Source: Komagataeibacter nataicola (GTDB taxonomy: Bacteria; Pseudomonadota; Alphaproteobacteria; Acetobacterales; Acetobacteraceae). Taken from it: a stretch of DNA of 64,000 bases. The position numbers were made by a program, and so were the translations under genes. Below, piece after piece: positions 8,597 to 17,603 of the stretch. The stretch spans positions 62,001 through 126,000 of the forward strand of contig NZ_NIRT01000006.1 in NCBI RefSeq assembly GCF_003207795.1, in the 5' to 3' direction. How positions within the stretch are numbered: the first letter of the stretch is position 1; each line of letters opens with the position of its first letter. The notes below the pieces were generated by a model that had not been told where the DNA came from, ran no database searches, and worked only from the letters and a program-made list of their open reading frames with translations.

Positions 8597-9103
8597 GTGT
8601 CCCCTTTTCCCGGCCTTGTGCCTGATGAATCTGTTGATGGCGTTGCCCACCTGATCCAGACGGCGCTGACGCCGGTGTTCATGCTCTCGGGCATCGGCAC
8701 GTTGCTCAACATGTTCAATACAAGGCTCGCACGGGTCAGCGACCATATCGAGACCGTGCGCGACAAGCTGGAAAATGCCGATGACAAGGGTAGCGACAGT
8801 TCTGTCGTGCTGCTGCGCCGGCTGACCCACCTGCATTACCGCACCCTGCTGCTTGATGCCGCCATCCTGTTTGGTGGCGTAGGCGGAGCTTCGGCCTGTG
8901 GGTCGGCATTTGCGCTTTTTCTGGGCAGCGTGCGTGATTCCGCCATTGCGTGGTGGCTGGTGCTCATGTTTGGCAATGCGCTGGTGTGCACGGTCATTGC
9001 GCTGGCCATGTTTTTAGGTGACAGCATCGTTGCATGGCATGGCCTGCGCGTGACCACCTTTCTGCCGCACAAGCAGGAAATGCTTGAAAGCCAGGTGGAC
9101 TGA
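8597..9103 (+). CDS. DUF2721 family membrane protein
   Basis: The 168-residue product has a hydrophobic N-terminal segment (ALTPVFMLSGIGTLLNMFNTR) followed by the RVSDHIETVR motif typical of DUF2721. A charged helix and two more hydrophobic helices follow (about 80-105 and 112-135). Function is unknown in this family. The start is a GTG with an AAGGA about 11 bases upstream; no in-frame ATG precedes the conserved part. A repeat copy follows the stop. Confidence 0.75.
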   Translation: MSPFPGLVPDESVDGVAHLIQTALTPVFMLSGIGTLLNMFNTRLARVSDHIETVRDKLENADDKGSDSSVVLLRRLTHLHYRTLLLDAAILFGGVGGASACGSAFALFLGSVRDSAIAWWLVLMFGNALVCTVIALAMFLGDSIVAWHGLRVTTFLPHKQEMLESQVD

Positions 9104-9111
9104 AAACCAAG

Positions 9112-9190
9112 ACGTTTTTGGTGAAGCTTTTTTCAAATGGCTTGGAAGAACGCCGCCTTTTTTCAAAAAGGCGGCGCCCGAAAACTTTTA
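9112..9190 (-). repeat. Dispersed three-way-junction repeat, copy in reverse orientation
   Basis: The outer arms GTTTTTGG and CCGAAAAC enclose a degenerate GAAGCTT hairpin and a perfect 12-base stem (CGCCGCCTTTTT at 9151-9162 with AAAAAGGCGGCG at 9165-9176). The linker GAAGAAC separates them. It lies between two convergent genes and could terminate both. Confidence 0.7.
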
Positions 9191-9196
9191 TTATTA

Positions 9197-10159
9197 TCAG
9201 GGCGCGGCAGGACTGAACGGATCCAGCGCGTACTGCCCCAGCGCAATGTCATGCGTCATCAGGCCATGCGCGTGCAAAAAGGCGGCAAAGGCCTCGTAGC
9301 GCGGGCGGTTCAGCAGGGCGGGCTGCTTGCACAGGCGCGGTAGCGTGGCCTGCCAGGCGGCGCGATTGAGCGGGGTGTCAAGTTCCGGATGGTCATGAAT
9401 GGCCTGGGCCAGAATGGCGTCGGGGTGGTTGATCAGCGTGTTCGTGCCCTCGGCCAGCGCCTCCATGAAGGCTTTGACCCACGCATCATGCCCATGGGCG
9501 CGGGCGGCGAGAAAGATCAGTTCATCAGAGATCGGCACTCCATGTTCCTCGGGGTAGAAGGCGGAAACCTTGATCCCCTTCTGCTGCAGGTCGAGCAGTT
9601 CATAGGTGCGTACCGCACCGATCACGCCATCCACCGCATGGCTGATAAGGGCCTGCTCAAGCTGGAAGTTGACATTCACCTGCCTGACATCACCCACCCC
9701 AAGACCTGCCGAATGCAGCATGGCGTCGAGGGAGGCATCATCCACGCCCGGCATGGAAATGCCGATGGTCCTGCCCTTCAGTTCCGCAAGGCCGTGAATG
9801 TCCGGGCTGGTAATCAGCACGTTCAGCGGCGTGTCGATCAGCGTGCCCACGCGCACCAGCGGAATGTTCTGGTCAGCCAGCATGCCAAGCTGCGCCTGAT
9901 AGGACACGGCAAGATCGGCTTGCCCCGCCGCCACCAGGCGCGGGGGCGAGCCGGGATCGGCGGGGGCGATGAGTTTGACATCCAGCCCGTGGCGGGCAAA
10001 CGCCCCGCTGTACTGCGCGGCCAGAAGGCTGGCATGGTCGGCATTGAGAAACCAGTCCAGCACGACCGTGACCGGCTGCCCCGCCGCCAGGGCGGGCCGG
10101 GCCATGAGCGTACAGGCCACAATAGCCATCATGCCCAGCGCGTGCCTGAAAATGTGCAT
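9197..10159 (-). CDS. thiY: Thiamine-precursor (HMP-type) ABC transporter substrate-binding protein
   Basis: This periplasmic protein of the NMT1/THI5-like family should bind a pyrimidine precursor of thiamine. The signal peptide covers residues 1-26 (cleavage after ALA). The family pattern TVVLDWFLNADHASLLAAQ follows directly, with GVDDASLDAML and FYPEEHGVPISDELIFLA further on. Its start is about 90 bases from a TPP riboswitch, which ties it to thiamine supply. No permease or ATPase gene is next to it, so it must work with components encoded elsewhere. AGGGAG lies about 10 bases before the ATG. Confidence 0.85.
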   Translation of the reverse strand: MHIFRHALGMMAIVACTLMARPALAAGQPVTVVLDWFLNADHASLLAAQYSGAFARHGLDVKLIAPADPGSPPRLVAAGQADLAVSYQAQLGMLADQNIPLVRVGTLIDTPLNVLITSPDIHGLAELKGRTIGISMPGVDDASLDAMLHSAGLGVGDVRQVNVNFQLEQALISHAVDGVIGAVRTYELLDLQQKGIKVSAFYPEEHGVPISDELIFLAARAHGHDAWVKAFMEALAEGTNTLINHPDAILAQAIHDHPELDTPLNRAAWQATLPRLCKQPALLNRPRYEAFAAFLHAHGLMTHDIALGQYALDPFSPAAP

Positions 10160-10245
10160 GGTAGGAAAGCTCCCTTTGCCAGCATGAACTGTGGAGCACG
10201 CGGCAGGCAGGGAGCGGTATCATGGCCCGTGGCGGGGCCGTGCTG

Positions 10246-10320
10246 TCTCCCTTCGCTGGCATGACCCAGATCAGGTTCAACGGGTGTGATCTCAGCCCAT
10301 CAGTTATGGGCACCCCGGTC
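10246..10320 (-). promoter_or_regulatory. TPP riboswitch (THI box)
   Basis: Read on the minus strand, the segment contains GGGGTGCCC, then GGCTGAGATCACACCC, then GAACCTGATCTGGGTCATGC and CAGCGAAGG. These are the conserved blocks of the TPP aptamer, in the right order and spacing. It precedes the thiamine-precursor binding protein gene. Confidence 0.95.
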
Positions 10321-10386
10321 AGGCGGCACAGTGTGGGCACGCGGTCGCTGCGTCAAGTCACGGATGCAGGACCGCGCGGGCAGGCC

Positions 10387-11598
10387 TCAGTCGGCGGGCT
10401 GGCGCATTTCACGCCGCGCGCACAGCGGCAGCAGCACAAGGAAATAGCCGAAGTAGTAAAGGGCCGCGATCCGTCCCGCGATCATCCAGCCCCCTTCGGC
10501 ATGGTGGCGGCCGACCAGCCCCATCAGCACGAAGGCGATGACCAGCCCCGCCATGCCCATGCGGCAGGCCGGGCGTTCGCGCGCCGAGCGGATGGGTGAG
10601 CGGTCAAGCCACGGCACCACGAACAGGATGAGGATGGAGCCCGCCGCCGCCAGCAGCCCGCCGAATTTGGAGGGCACGGATTGCAGCAGCCCGTAAAACG
10701 GCAGGAAATACCATTCCGGCTCGATATCGGCTGGGGTATGCATGGGGTTGGCGGGGCGGTAGTTTTCCGGTTCGCTCAGCAGGTCGGGCCACAGGAAGGC
10801 AAGGGCCACGAACACCAGCGCGAACAGCACAAGCCCGCTCAGATCCTTGGTGGTGTAATAGGGGTGGAAGGGCACGCTCTCCTTTGCGGGCACCGGCCTG
10901 CCGCCAGGGTTGTTCGGTCCGCTGACATGCAGTGCAAGCACATGTAATGCCACTACCGCCACGATCGCGAACGCCATGAGGAAGTGCAGCACGAAGAAGC
11001 GGTGGATGAAGATATCCCCCAGCGTGTCGCTGCCTTCCATGATGTGCTCAAGCGTGGGGCCAATGCCCGGCACGGCGCCCACCGCCTTGCCCGCCACATC
11101 AGCACCCCAGTACGACATCTGCCCCCACGGCAGCACATAGCCTGCAAAGGCCGTGACCATGACCATGAGCAGAAGCCCCAGCCCGCTGAGCCACAGAATT
11201 TCGCGCGGCTGCTTGTAGGAGCCGTAATACAGCCCCCGGAACAGGTGGATATAAAGCGCTGCCATGAACAGGCTGGCCCCTGTCATGTGCATCGCGCGCA
11301 GCATCCACCCGCCGGGGAGCTGGCGCTCGATCATCTCGACCGACGCGAACGCCCCGCTGGCCGTGGGCGTGTAGTTCATGGCCAGGAAAATGCCGGTGGC
11401 CAGCATGAGCACCAGCACCGCGGTCAGGATCGCTCCGAAATTCCACAGCGCGTTGAGGTTCGCGGGCATGAGGAAATCGATATATTCCTTGCGAAACCCG
11501 CTGATGACGGGAAGCCTGCGGTCAATCCATGAAAGGACGCCGCCTGATGCAGGCTGCACAGGCGTGGGGCTATGTTCGGGGAGGCTGGGCCCGCTCAT
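10387..11598 (-). CDS. petB: Ubiquinol-cytochrome c reductase, cytochrome b subunit
   Basis: This is the quinol-oxidising core of a bc1-type complex in the inner membrane. The haem-binding histidines are visible at the canonical 14-residue spacing: H104/H118 in the first pair and H205/H219 in the second. The Qo motif PEWY is at 294-297. The 403 residues form eight or nine helices, about the usual length. The Rieske (petA) and cytochrome c1 (petC) genes, normally on either side, are absent: upstream is a small secreted protein and downstream the TPP riboswitch. So it may be an isolated paralogue or a split operon. Confidence 0.9.
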   Translation of the reverse strand: MSGPSLPEHSPTPVQPASGGVLSWIDRRLPVISGFRKEYIDFLMPANLNALWNFGAILTAVLVLMLATGIFLAMNYTPTASGAFASVEMIERQLPGGWMLRAMHMTGASLFMAALYIHLFRGLYYGSYKQPREILWLSGLGLLLMVMVTAFAGYVLPWGQMSYWGADVAGKAVGAVPGIGPTLEHIMEGSDTLGDIFIHRFFVLHFLMAFAIVAVVALHVLALHVSGPNNPGGRPVPAKESVPFHPYYTTKDLSGLVLFALVFVALAFLWPDLLSEPENYRPANPMHTPADIEPEWYFLPFYGLLQSVPSKFGGLLAAAGSILILFVVPWLDRSPIRSARERPACRMGMAGLVIAFVLMGLVGRHHAEGGWMIAGRIAALYYFGYFLVLLPLCARREMRQPAD

Positions 11599-11721
11599 TC
11601 TCGGTTCCTGAATCAGACAACGGAAAGATCAGCCCCGAGTGTAGCAGCCCGGCGGGGGGCGGGCACGCTCTCTTTTTCATCAGGTGGGGGCGGGCTGCAT
11701 GATGTTACGGCCGGCGGGTCA

Positions 11722-12117
11722 TTACGCGCCCATACCGGCTTTCCGCACGGCCTGCGTGCACAGGTCGCGGCGCTGGGGTATGTCGAGATCCGTCAGCCGC
11801 GCCCGCTCGGGCGTGCCGGGGTGCAGCACGCCCGCCGTGCCATAGGCGTAATCCATGTTGCCTTTTTCATCGGGCGGCACGGCGTTGTTTTTTTCAATCA
11901 GCGCGACCAGCAGGGGTGTGGCTTCATCATGTTGCGCAAGCCCGTTGCCAATGCAGAAATTGAGGTAACCCGCCAGCCGCGCGCCGGGCGTTGCCGCCAG
12001 GATCGCCTGCGGGCCGGGTGCGGGGGTATTCTGCGCCATGGCGACAGGCAGGCCCCCCATCAGGCCAAAACCGGTAACCGCGCCCATCATGACTGAACGG
12101 TAGCCCATTGCCTTCAT
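11722..12117 (-). CDS. Small secreted protein, probably DUF2501 (YjjA-like)
   Basis: The 131 residues begin with a signal peptide (hydrophobic GAVTGFGLMGGLPVAMA, cleaved before QNTP). The mature part has two cysteines, in GYLNFCIGNGLA and RRDLCTQAV, at the positions where DUF2501 proteins such as YjjA have theirs. It also has a G-T-A-G-V-L-x-P-G-T segment like that family. Function is unknown. ATG codons at 12117 and 12108 are both possible starts. It is on the same strand as cytochrome b, 123 bases upstream, but no link in function is apparent. Confidence 0.6.
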   Translation of the reverse strand: MKAMGYRSVMMGAVTGFGLMGGLPVAMAQNTPAPGPQAILAATPGARLAGYLNFCIGNGLAQHDEATPLLVALIEKNNAVPPDEKGNMDYAYGTAGVLHPGTPERARLTDLDIPQRRDLCTQAVRKAGMGA

Positions 12118-12301
12118 CCTTCATGCCACGGCACGGGCATGACCGCCCCGCGCCACGCCGTAGAACCGCGCGCGGCGGGTGAAGTTGCATTGGGGGAAAG
12201 GCATGCGACAGCCCATCCGGCCATGGCCGGAAAAAAGGGGGCGCGAACAGCCATCTGCCTGAGATGCCACGTTCAGCCTGAACCAGATTTTCAAGGAAAA
12301 G

Positions 12302-12378
12302 TGGCGCACCCGAAAGGACTCGAACCTCTAACCCCCAGATTCGTAGTCTGGTGCTCTATCCAGTTGAGCTACGGGTGC
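12302..12378 (-). tRNA. tRNA-Arg (anticodon ACG)
   Basis: On the minus strand the acceptor GCACCCG pairs with CGGGTGC, followed by discriminator G and an encoded CCA. The D arm contains GCTCAACTGGATAGAGC. The anticodon stem CCAGA/TCTGG encloses CTACGAA, giving anticodon ACG. The T arm contains GTTCGAGTC. The length is 77 bases. Confidence 0.96.
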
Positions 12379-12449
12379 GCTGTGAGGCGGTTTCTAGCCG
12401 AGGTGATCGTACCCCGCAAGCCCCTTTTTTCGCTTTGGGAAATTTTTTT

Positions 12450-15400
12450 TTAGCGCCCCATCCGCGCACGCACGCGCTGGCCCAGCCGCCGCGTTCCCAC
12501 ACGGATGCGCTCCATGTAAAGATAGATGACCGGCGTGGTGTAGAGCGTAAGCAACTGGCTCATCATCAGGCCGCCCACCACCGTAATGCCCAGCGGGCGG
12601 CGCATTTCCATGCCGTAGCCGCTATTGGTAATCAGCGGCACGGCCCCAAGGGCTGCCGCAAGCGAGGTCATGAGGATGGGGCGGAAGCGCTGGATGCACG
12701 CCTCGCGTATGGCGTGTGCGGGGTCCATGCCCCGGTCGCGCTCGGCATGCAGCGCGAAATCCACGATCAGGATGGCGTTTTTCTTCACGATGCCCACCAG
12801 CAGGATCATCCCGATCATGGTGATGAGCGAGAATTCCTGCCCCAGCGCCCATAATGCGAGCACCGCCCCCACCCCCGCCGAGGGCAGGGTGGACATGATG
12901 GTCAGCGGGTGGATGTAGCTTTCATACAATATGCCCAGGGTCACATAGATCGTAACAAGGGCTGCGATGAAGATCAGCACCTCGTTGATGATGGCGGACC
13001 TGAACTGCGCCGCCTGCCCGCTGAAGCCGCCATGGATCGAGGGTGGCACATGCAGGCGGATCATGGTGTCCGCAATGGCGGACGAGGCATCGCTCAGCGC
13101 CATGCCGGGTGCGAGGTCGAAGGAAATGGCCGCCGAGACGAACCCGTCCTGATGCGAGACGGTGATGGGAGTGACGCGCGGCACGAGGCGCGCCACATCG
13201 GAGAGCGGGATCATGGTCTCGGTGCTTGATGAGACAGCCGACCCGTTCGAGGCCCCGCTCCCGCCTGCCAGCCGGTTGGCGATCTGGTTGCGAAAGGACT
13301 GCTGGCTGAGCTGCGTGCTGCGGCTGGCCTGCGTGGTGGTGGTGGCGCGCGCGCGCACCGTGTTTGACACCGTGCCCCCGCCAGCACTCCCGCCGGAGGT
13401 GGAAATGCGCATGGAATTGAGAATCTCGGGGCTGGTGCGGTACGCATCCGCCACCTCCATCACTACATGATAGGTGGTGAGCGAGGTGGAGATGTTCGAG
13501 GCCGTGCGCTGGCCAAAGGCGTCATACAGCGTGTTGCTGACCAGTTGTGGCGTAATCAGGTAACGCGCGGCGAGGTCGCGGATGATGTCGGCATGGATCG
13601 CCGCGCCATTGTTCATGACATCGGTGGTGACATCACGCAGCACCGGGTTCGTGCGCAGCGCCGCGGTCAGGATCGGGGCCCATCTATACAGGTCATCGGC
13701 ACTGTCGCTGGTCAGCTGGTAGCGGTAGGCGCCCTCCTTCTGCCGCCCGCCGCCGCCGCTGATGTCCCCTGCCGAGAACAGCGATATGTCCAGCCCCGGT
13801 ATGGCGGCGAGGCGCGTGTGCACGCGCGCGATCATGTCGTCTATGGTGTCATGGCGCGCCGCGCGGTCGTGCAGCTGCGCGAAGGCCTGCCCCTCGATGT
13901 TGGTATCGCCTGAAAAGGCCACGACTTCCTCCGTGTCGGGGTCGGTCGAGAGCGCGTTGCTGATGGCGCGGATCTTCTCCTTCATGGCGGGGAACGAGGT
14001 GGTCTGGTCAGCGCGGAAGAAGCTCATGACCATGGCCACGTCCTCCTTGGGCAGGATGCCCTTGGGCATGAGCACGATCACGCCGATCATCACAGCCAGG
14101 CTTGCTGGCAGGGTCAGGGCGGTGAGCACATGGTGGCGCAGCGCCACGTCAAGCGTGCGCTCGTAGGCGCGCAGCAGGTGCCCGTAGCCCACCTCCAGCA
14201 TATCGCCCGCCTGCCGCGGCCACCTGCGCCACCACGGCGCCGTAGGCGGCAGGGGGGCAATTTCGCCCACTTCAAGGAACAGGCTGCACATCATGGGGGT
14301 GAGGCTGAGGGCGAGCAGCAGCGACACCGTGACCGTGATGGCCAGCGTCATGGAAAACTCGAAGAACACCTTGCCCGGCGTGCCCGCCAGCAGAAGCAGC
14401 GGCAGGAATACCGCGACGAGCGAGATGGTGATGGACAGCACCGTGAACCCGATCTCGCGCGAGCCCTTCAGCGCCGCCTCGCGCCGGTCCAGCCCGGCCT
14501 CCATGTGGCGGGCGATGTTCTCCAGCACCACGATGGCGTCATCCACCACGAAGCCCGTAGCGATGGTCAGCGCCATGAGCGAGAGGATATCGAGCGAGAA
14601 GCCGAACACCGCCATCAGCGCCAGTGTGCCCGCCAGCGAGATGGGTACGGTAATGGCCGGGATCAGCGTCGAGCGCATCGTGCGCAGGAAGGCCAGCACT
14701 ACGCCCACCACCAGCACGACCGAGGCCAGCAGCGTCCATTTGGTATCGGCCAGGGATGCGCGGATGGTGATCGAGCGGTCCATGACCGGGCTCAGCGTCA
14801 CCCCGCGCGGCAGGGCCGCGCGCAATGCCGGGATGCGGGCCTTGATGTCATCGGTCACGCGGATGACATTGGCGCCCGCGCGCGGGCGGATGATGGCCAT
14901 GACCGCAGTATGCCCGTTAAGGTAGCCGATCTCGCGTTCGTTCTCCACGCCGTTGCGCACGGTGGCGACATCGCTCAGCCGCACGGGGCGGGTGTCGCGA
15001 TAGCCGATCACGAGGTCGCGGTACTGTGCTGCGGTGCGGGCCTGGTCGTTGGTGGCCAGCATGGTGCGCGTGGTGTCGTTTTCGATGATGCCCTTGGGCG
15101 TGTTGGCATTGGCCGAGGCCAGCGCCGAGCGGATATCCTCGAACCCCAGCCCGTATTTGAACAGGGGCCACGGGTTGATGTCCACCCGCACGGCAGGCGC
15201 GGAACTGCCCGCGATCTCGACCCACCCCACCCCCTGCACCTGCGAAAGCAGGGGCTGCAGGCGTGTCTTGGCAATATCGTACAGCTCCGACATCGGCTGC
15301 GTGTCCGAGGTGAGGGCCAGGATCAGGATCGGGTTGTCGGAGGGGTTGGCTTTCCAGTACTGCGGCTGGGACTGCAAGGTGGCGGGCATGTCGGCGCGGG

Positions 15401-15743
15401 CGGCGCGCAGGGCGGCCTCCACGTCATTGGCGGCGGCGTCGATATTGGTCGATTCATCGAAGACGAGCAGGATGAAGGCGCTGTCCTGGCTTGAATCCGA
15501 TTCAATCGAACTCACCCCCGCCACCTGTCCCAGCCTGCGCTCGAGCGGGGTGGTGACGGAACTGGCCATCTGCTGCGGCGAAGCGCCAGGCTGTGTGGCC
15601 ATGACATAGATGACCGGCACCGCAATGCTGGGCAGGTCGCCCACCGGCAGCAGCCGGTAGGCGAACACGCCCGAAAGCAGGATGGCCAGCGCCATGAGCG
15701 TGGTCGCCACCGGGCGCAGGATGAAAATGCGGCACAGGTTCAC
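12450..15743 (-). CDS. RND efflux pump inner membrane permease (MdtB/MdtC-like)
   Basis: The 1097 residues match the HAE-1 family of AcrB-like proton-driven drug exporters. There is an N-terminal helix (FILRPVATTLMALAILLSGV), a large periplasmic porter domain, the helix-4 proton-relay segment FVVDDAIVVLEN, a second porter domain with low-complexity Gly/Ser/Thr-rich stretches (around GGSAGGGTVSN and GGSGASNGSAV), and a C-terminal set of helices. It ends in a basic tail. Neither a membrane-fusion protein nor an outer membrane factor is adjacent. The gene upstream on the same strand is a short-chain dehydrogenase, 49 bases away. A partner adaptor must be encoded elsewhere. Confidence 0.9.
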   Translation of the reverse strand: MNLCRIFILRPVATTLMALAILLSGVFAYRLLPVGDLPSIAVPVIYVMATQPGASPQQMASSVTTPLERRLGQVAGVSSIESDSSQDSAFILLVFDESTNIDAAANDVEAALRAARADMPATLQSQPQYWKANPSDNPILILALTSDTQPMSELYDIAKTRLQPLLSQVQGVGWVEIAGSSAPAVRVDINPWPLFKYGLGFEDIRSALASANANTPKGIIENDTTRTMLATNDQARTAAQYRDLVIGYRDTRPVRLSDVATVRNGVENEREIGYLNGHTAVMAIIRPRAGANVIRVTDDIKARIPALRAALPRGVTLSPVMDRSITIRASLADTKWTLLASVVLVVGVVLAFLRTMRSTLIPAITVPISLAGTLALMAVFGFSLDILSLMALTIATGFVVDDAIVVLENIARHMEAGLDRREAALKGSREIGFTVLSITISLVAVFLPLLLLAGTPGKVFFEFSMTLAITVTVSLLLALSLTPMMCSLFLEVGEIAPLPPTAPWWRRWPRQAGDMLEVGYGHLLRAYERTLDVALRHHVLTALTLPASLAVMIGVIVLMPKGILPKEDVAMVMSFFRADQTTSFPAMKEKIRAISNALSTDPDTEEVVAFSGDTNIEGQAFAQLHDRAARHDTIDDMIARVHTRLAAIPGLDISLFSAGDISGGGGRQKEGAYRYQLTSDSADDLYRWAPILTAALRTNPVLRDVTTDVMNNGAAIHADIIRDLAARYLITPQLVSNTLYDAFGQRTASNISTSLTTYHVVMEVADAYRTSPEILNSMRISTSGGSAGGGTVSNTVRARATTTTQASRSTQLSQQSFRNQIANRLAGGSGASNGSAVSSSTETMIPLSDVARLVPRVTPITVSHQDGFVSAAISFDLAPGMALSDASSAIADTMIRLHVPPSIHGGFSGQAAQFRSAIINEVLIFIAALVTIYVTLGILYESYIHPLTIMSTLPSAGVGAVLALWALGQEFSLITMIGMILLVGIVKKNAILIVDFALHAERDRGMDPAHAIREACIQRFRPILMTSLAAALGAVPLITNSGYGMEMRRPLGITVVGGLMMSQLLTLYTTPVIYLYMERIRVGTRRLGQRVRARMGR

Positions 15744-15792
15744 GGCAGGCTTCCATTGCCCGTGGCCGTTCTGCGGTTTCGGGGAGTGGCAG

Positions 15793-16623
15793 TCATGAAG
15801 ATGGGGCGGCGTCCGGTGTCAGCCCGGTTTCGGGCATGGTGCCCGCCTGTCCCGCGGGCTGGCGGAAGTAGTAATGCTCGGCAATCGAGATGGGCAGCAG
15901 GTCCATGAAGCGCGAGCCCGCGGCCAGCCACCACGGGAACGCGATGCGCCGCCTGCCGCGCGCAATGCCGGACAGGATGGCCTGCACGGCATCATTCGTC
16001 TGGGTCAGGCCTGGCATGTGAAAGCTGTTCTGCGCCGTCATGGGGGTGGCCACGAACCCGCAGCTGACACTGGTCATGACAATGCCCGCGCGTTTCATGT
16101 TCGCTCCCGTCGCCACCATGAAGCGGTCTACCGCCGCCTTGGAGGCACAGTATGACGGCGTGCCGGGAAACGAGACCAGCCCCGCCACCGAGGCCATGGC
16201 GCAGATGCGCCCGCGCACCCCGTCAACCCCGCGAGGTTGGCCGCGCATGACCTGTAGCGCGGGCAGCACCGTGTTCAGCACGCCATCGACATTGGTGTCG
16301 AACATGCGGCGGATCTGGGCATCGGGCTCATAAGGCGCGTCTGCCCCGCCCCGGGTCGAGGCGGTAATGCCGGCACCCGCGAATACGAGGTCGAGCGTGC
16401 CTGCGTTTGTAATCCACTCCTCCATGCCGGCCGTATCGCGCACGTCCTGCACTTTCATGCGGGCATCCGCTCCGCGCGCAATGCAGGCGGTGGCCACGGC
16501 CTCGAGGTTGCCGGCATTGCGCCCGCCAAGATGCAGCGTGCGGCCAGGACGTGCGAGGGCGAGGGCGAGACCGCGCCCGATTCCGGACGAGGCACCTGTG
16601 ATGAGTATCGAATCCTGTTTCAT
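15793..16623 (-). CDS. Short-chain dehydrogenase/reductase
   Basis: This NAD(P)-dependent oxidoreductase of the classical SDR type has 276 residues. The cofactor motif TGASSGIG is near residues 8-15. The catalytic serine is in AMASVAGLVSF and the YxxxK motif is SYCASKAAV. An N-terminal M-K-Q-D-S start at 16623 gives the usual length. A longer frame upstream overlaps gmk on the other strand and is not supported. A hydrophobic C-terminal stretch (WWLAAGSRFMDLLPISI) suggests membrane contact. Substrate unknown. It is divergent from gmk and may be read together with the downstream RND gene. Confidence 0.8.
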   Translation of the reverse strand: MKQDSILITGASSGIGRGLALALARPGRTLHLGGRNAGNLEAVATACIARGADARMKVQDVRDTAGMEEWITNAGTLDLVFAGAGITASTRGGADAPYEPDAQIRRMFDTNVDGVLNTVLPALQVMRGQPRGVDGVRGRICAMASVAGLVSFPGTPSYCASKAAVDRFMVATGANMKRAGIVMTSVSCGFVATPMTAQNSFHMPGLTQTNDAVQAILSGIARGRRRIAFPWWLAAGSRFMDLLPISIAEHYYFRQPAGQAGTMPETGLTPDAAPSS

Positions 16624-16716
16624 ATTCGCAGAATACATACACCCTGTTAGAACTGCGCTACCCCGTTTGCCTACCCGGCCTGCATTCGCACAGGACCACC
16701 GACCAAGGAGAGCCGC

Positions 16717-17379
16717 ATGAGCCAGTCCGCCACCCCCTCCCGCCCAACTTCCGTGGCGCCGGTCAGGCGCAGGGGGGTCTGCCTGGTCATTTCCGCTCCG
16801 TCGGGTGCGGGCAAGTCCACCATTGCCAATGCCCTGCGCGCCTCCGAGCCGCAACTGCTGCACTCGGTCTCGGTTACCACGCGCCAGCCTCGCCCCGGCG
16901 AGAGTGATGGCGTGCATTACCATTTTCGCAGCATGGATGAATTCAACCGTATGGCCGAGACTGGCGAGATGCTGGAATGGGCCACCGTGTTCGGCCGTGG
17001 CTACGGCACGCCACGCGCCCCGGTCGAGCAGGCGCTTGCCGATGGGCGCGACATGGTGTTCGACATTGACTGGCAGGGCCACCGCCAGATCCGCGAAGCG
17101 CTGCCTGATGACGTGATCAGCCTGTTCGTGCTGCCCCCCTCGATCGAGGAACTCGAGCGCCGCCTCAATGGCCGCGCCTCCGATGAGGCCGACGAGATCG
17201 CGCGCCGCATGCAGGCCGCGCGCGACGAGATCTCGCACTGGAATGAATTCGATCACGTTATCATCAATTCCGACCTCGACCAGGCCATTGCCGAGGCCCG
17301 CGCCGTGCTGGTTGCGGCCCGCCTCGAGCGCCACCGTCAGGTGGGGCTGATTGACCTCGTGGCCAGTTTTGGCGTGTGA
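16717..17379 (+). CDS. gmk: Guanylate kinase
   Basis: The enzyme converts GMP to GDP with ATP. The P-loop APSGAGKST is at residues 27-35. The GMP-binding segment VTTRQPRPGESDGVHYHF and the FDIDWQGHRQI motif follow. 220 residues is close to the family length, with an extra 15-20 residues at the N-terminus. AAGGAGAG sits about 7 bases before the ATG. A repeat copy follows the stop, separating it from the transporter gene. Confidence 0.95.
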   Translation: MSQSATPSRPTSVAPVRRRGVCLVISAPSGAGKSTIANALRASEPQLLHSVSVTTRQPRPGESDGVHYHFRSMDEFNRMAETGEMLEWATVFGRGYGTPRAPVEQALADGRDMVFDIDWQGHRQIREALPDDVISLFVLPPSIEELERRLNGRASDEADEIARRMQAARDEISHWNEFDHVIINSDLDQAIAEARAVLVAARLERHRQVGLIDLVASFGV

Positions 17380-17407
17380 ACCCGTGCTTCACTGCGGGAA
17401 GTGAGGA

Positions 17408-17490
17408 GTAAAGGTTCGGCGCGTCGTCTTTTTCAGGAGAGGCGGCGTTATCGAAGCTTTTTGAAAAAAGCTTCATCAAAAACTTTTTCA
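17408..17490 (+). repeat. Dispersed three-way-junction repeat
   Basis: A perfect hairpin GAAGCTTTTT/AAAAAGCTTC (17453-17474) is followed by TCAAAAACTTTTT. The left outer arm and first hairpin are degenerate (AGTAAAGG, GTCTTTTTCAG, GGCGGCG). It lies between gmk and the MFS gene. Confidence 0.65.
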
Positions 17491-17603
17491 TCACTCAACG
17501 CATGTGTTGCATGCAGCGATCCCGCATGGACAACCTGCCTGAAATACGGGGATATGCACCGGCGCCCTCGCGCGCCGTTGTGTTTCTTCCACCATGGATT
17601 CCC

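Noticed and set aside
14130-15494. 454-residue plus-strand frame within the RND pump gene
   Set aside because: It has a His/Gln/Arg/Gly-rich composition typical of antisense frames, and the RND gene on the other strand is beyond doubt.
16624-17334. Upstream extension of the SDR frame across gmk
   Set aside because: The extension lies opposite gmk and the SDR cofactor motif begins right after the ATG at 16623, which gives the normal length.
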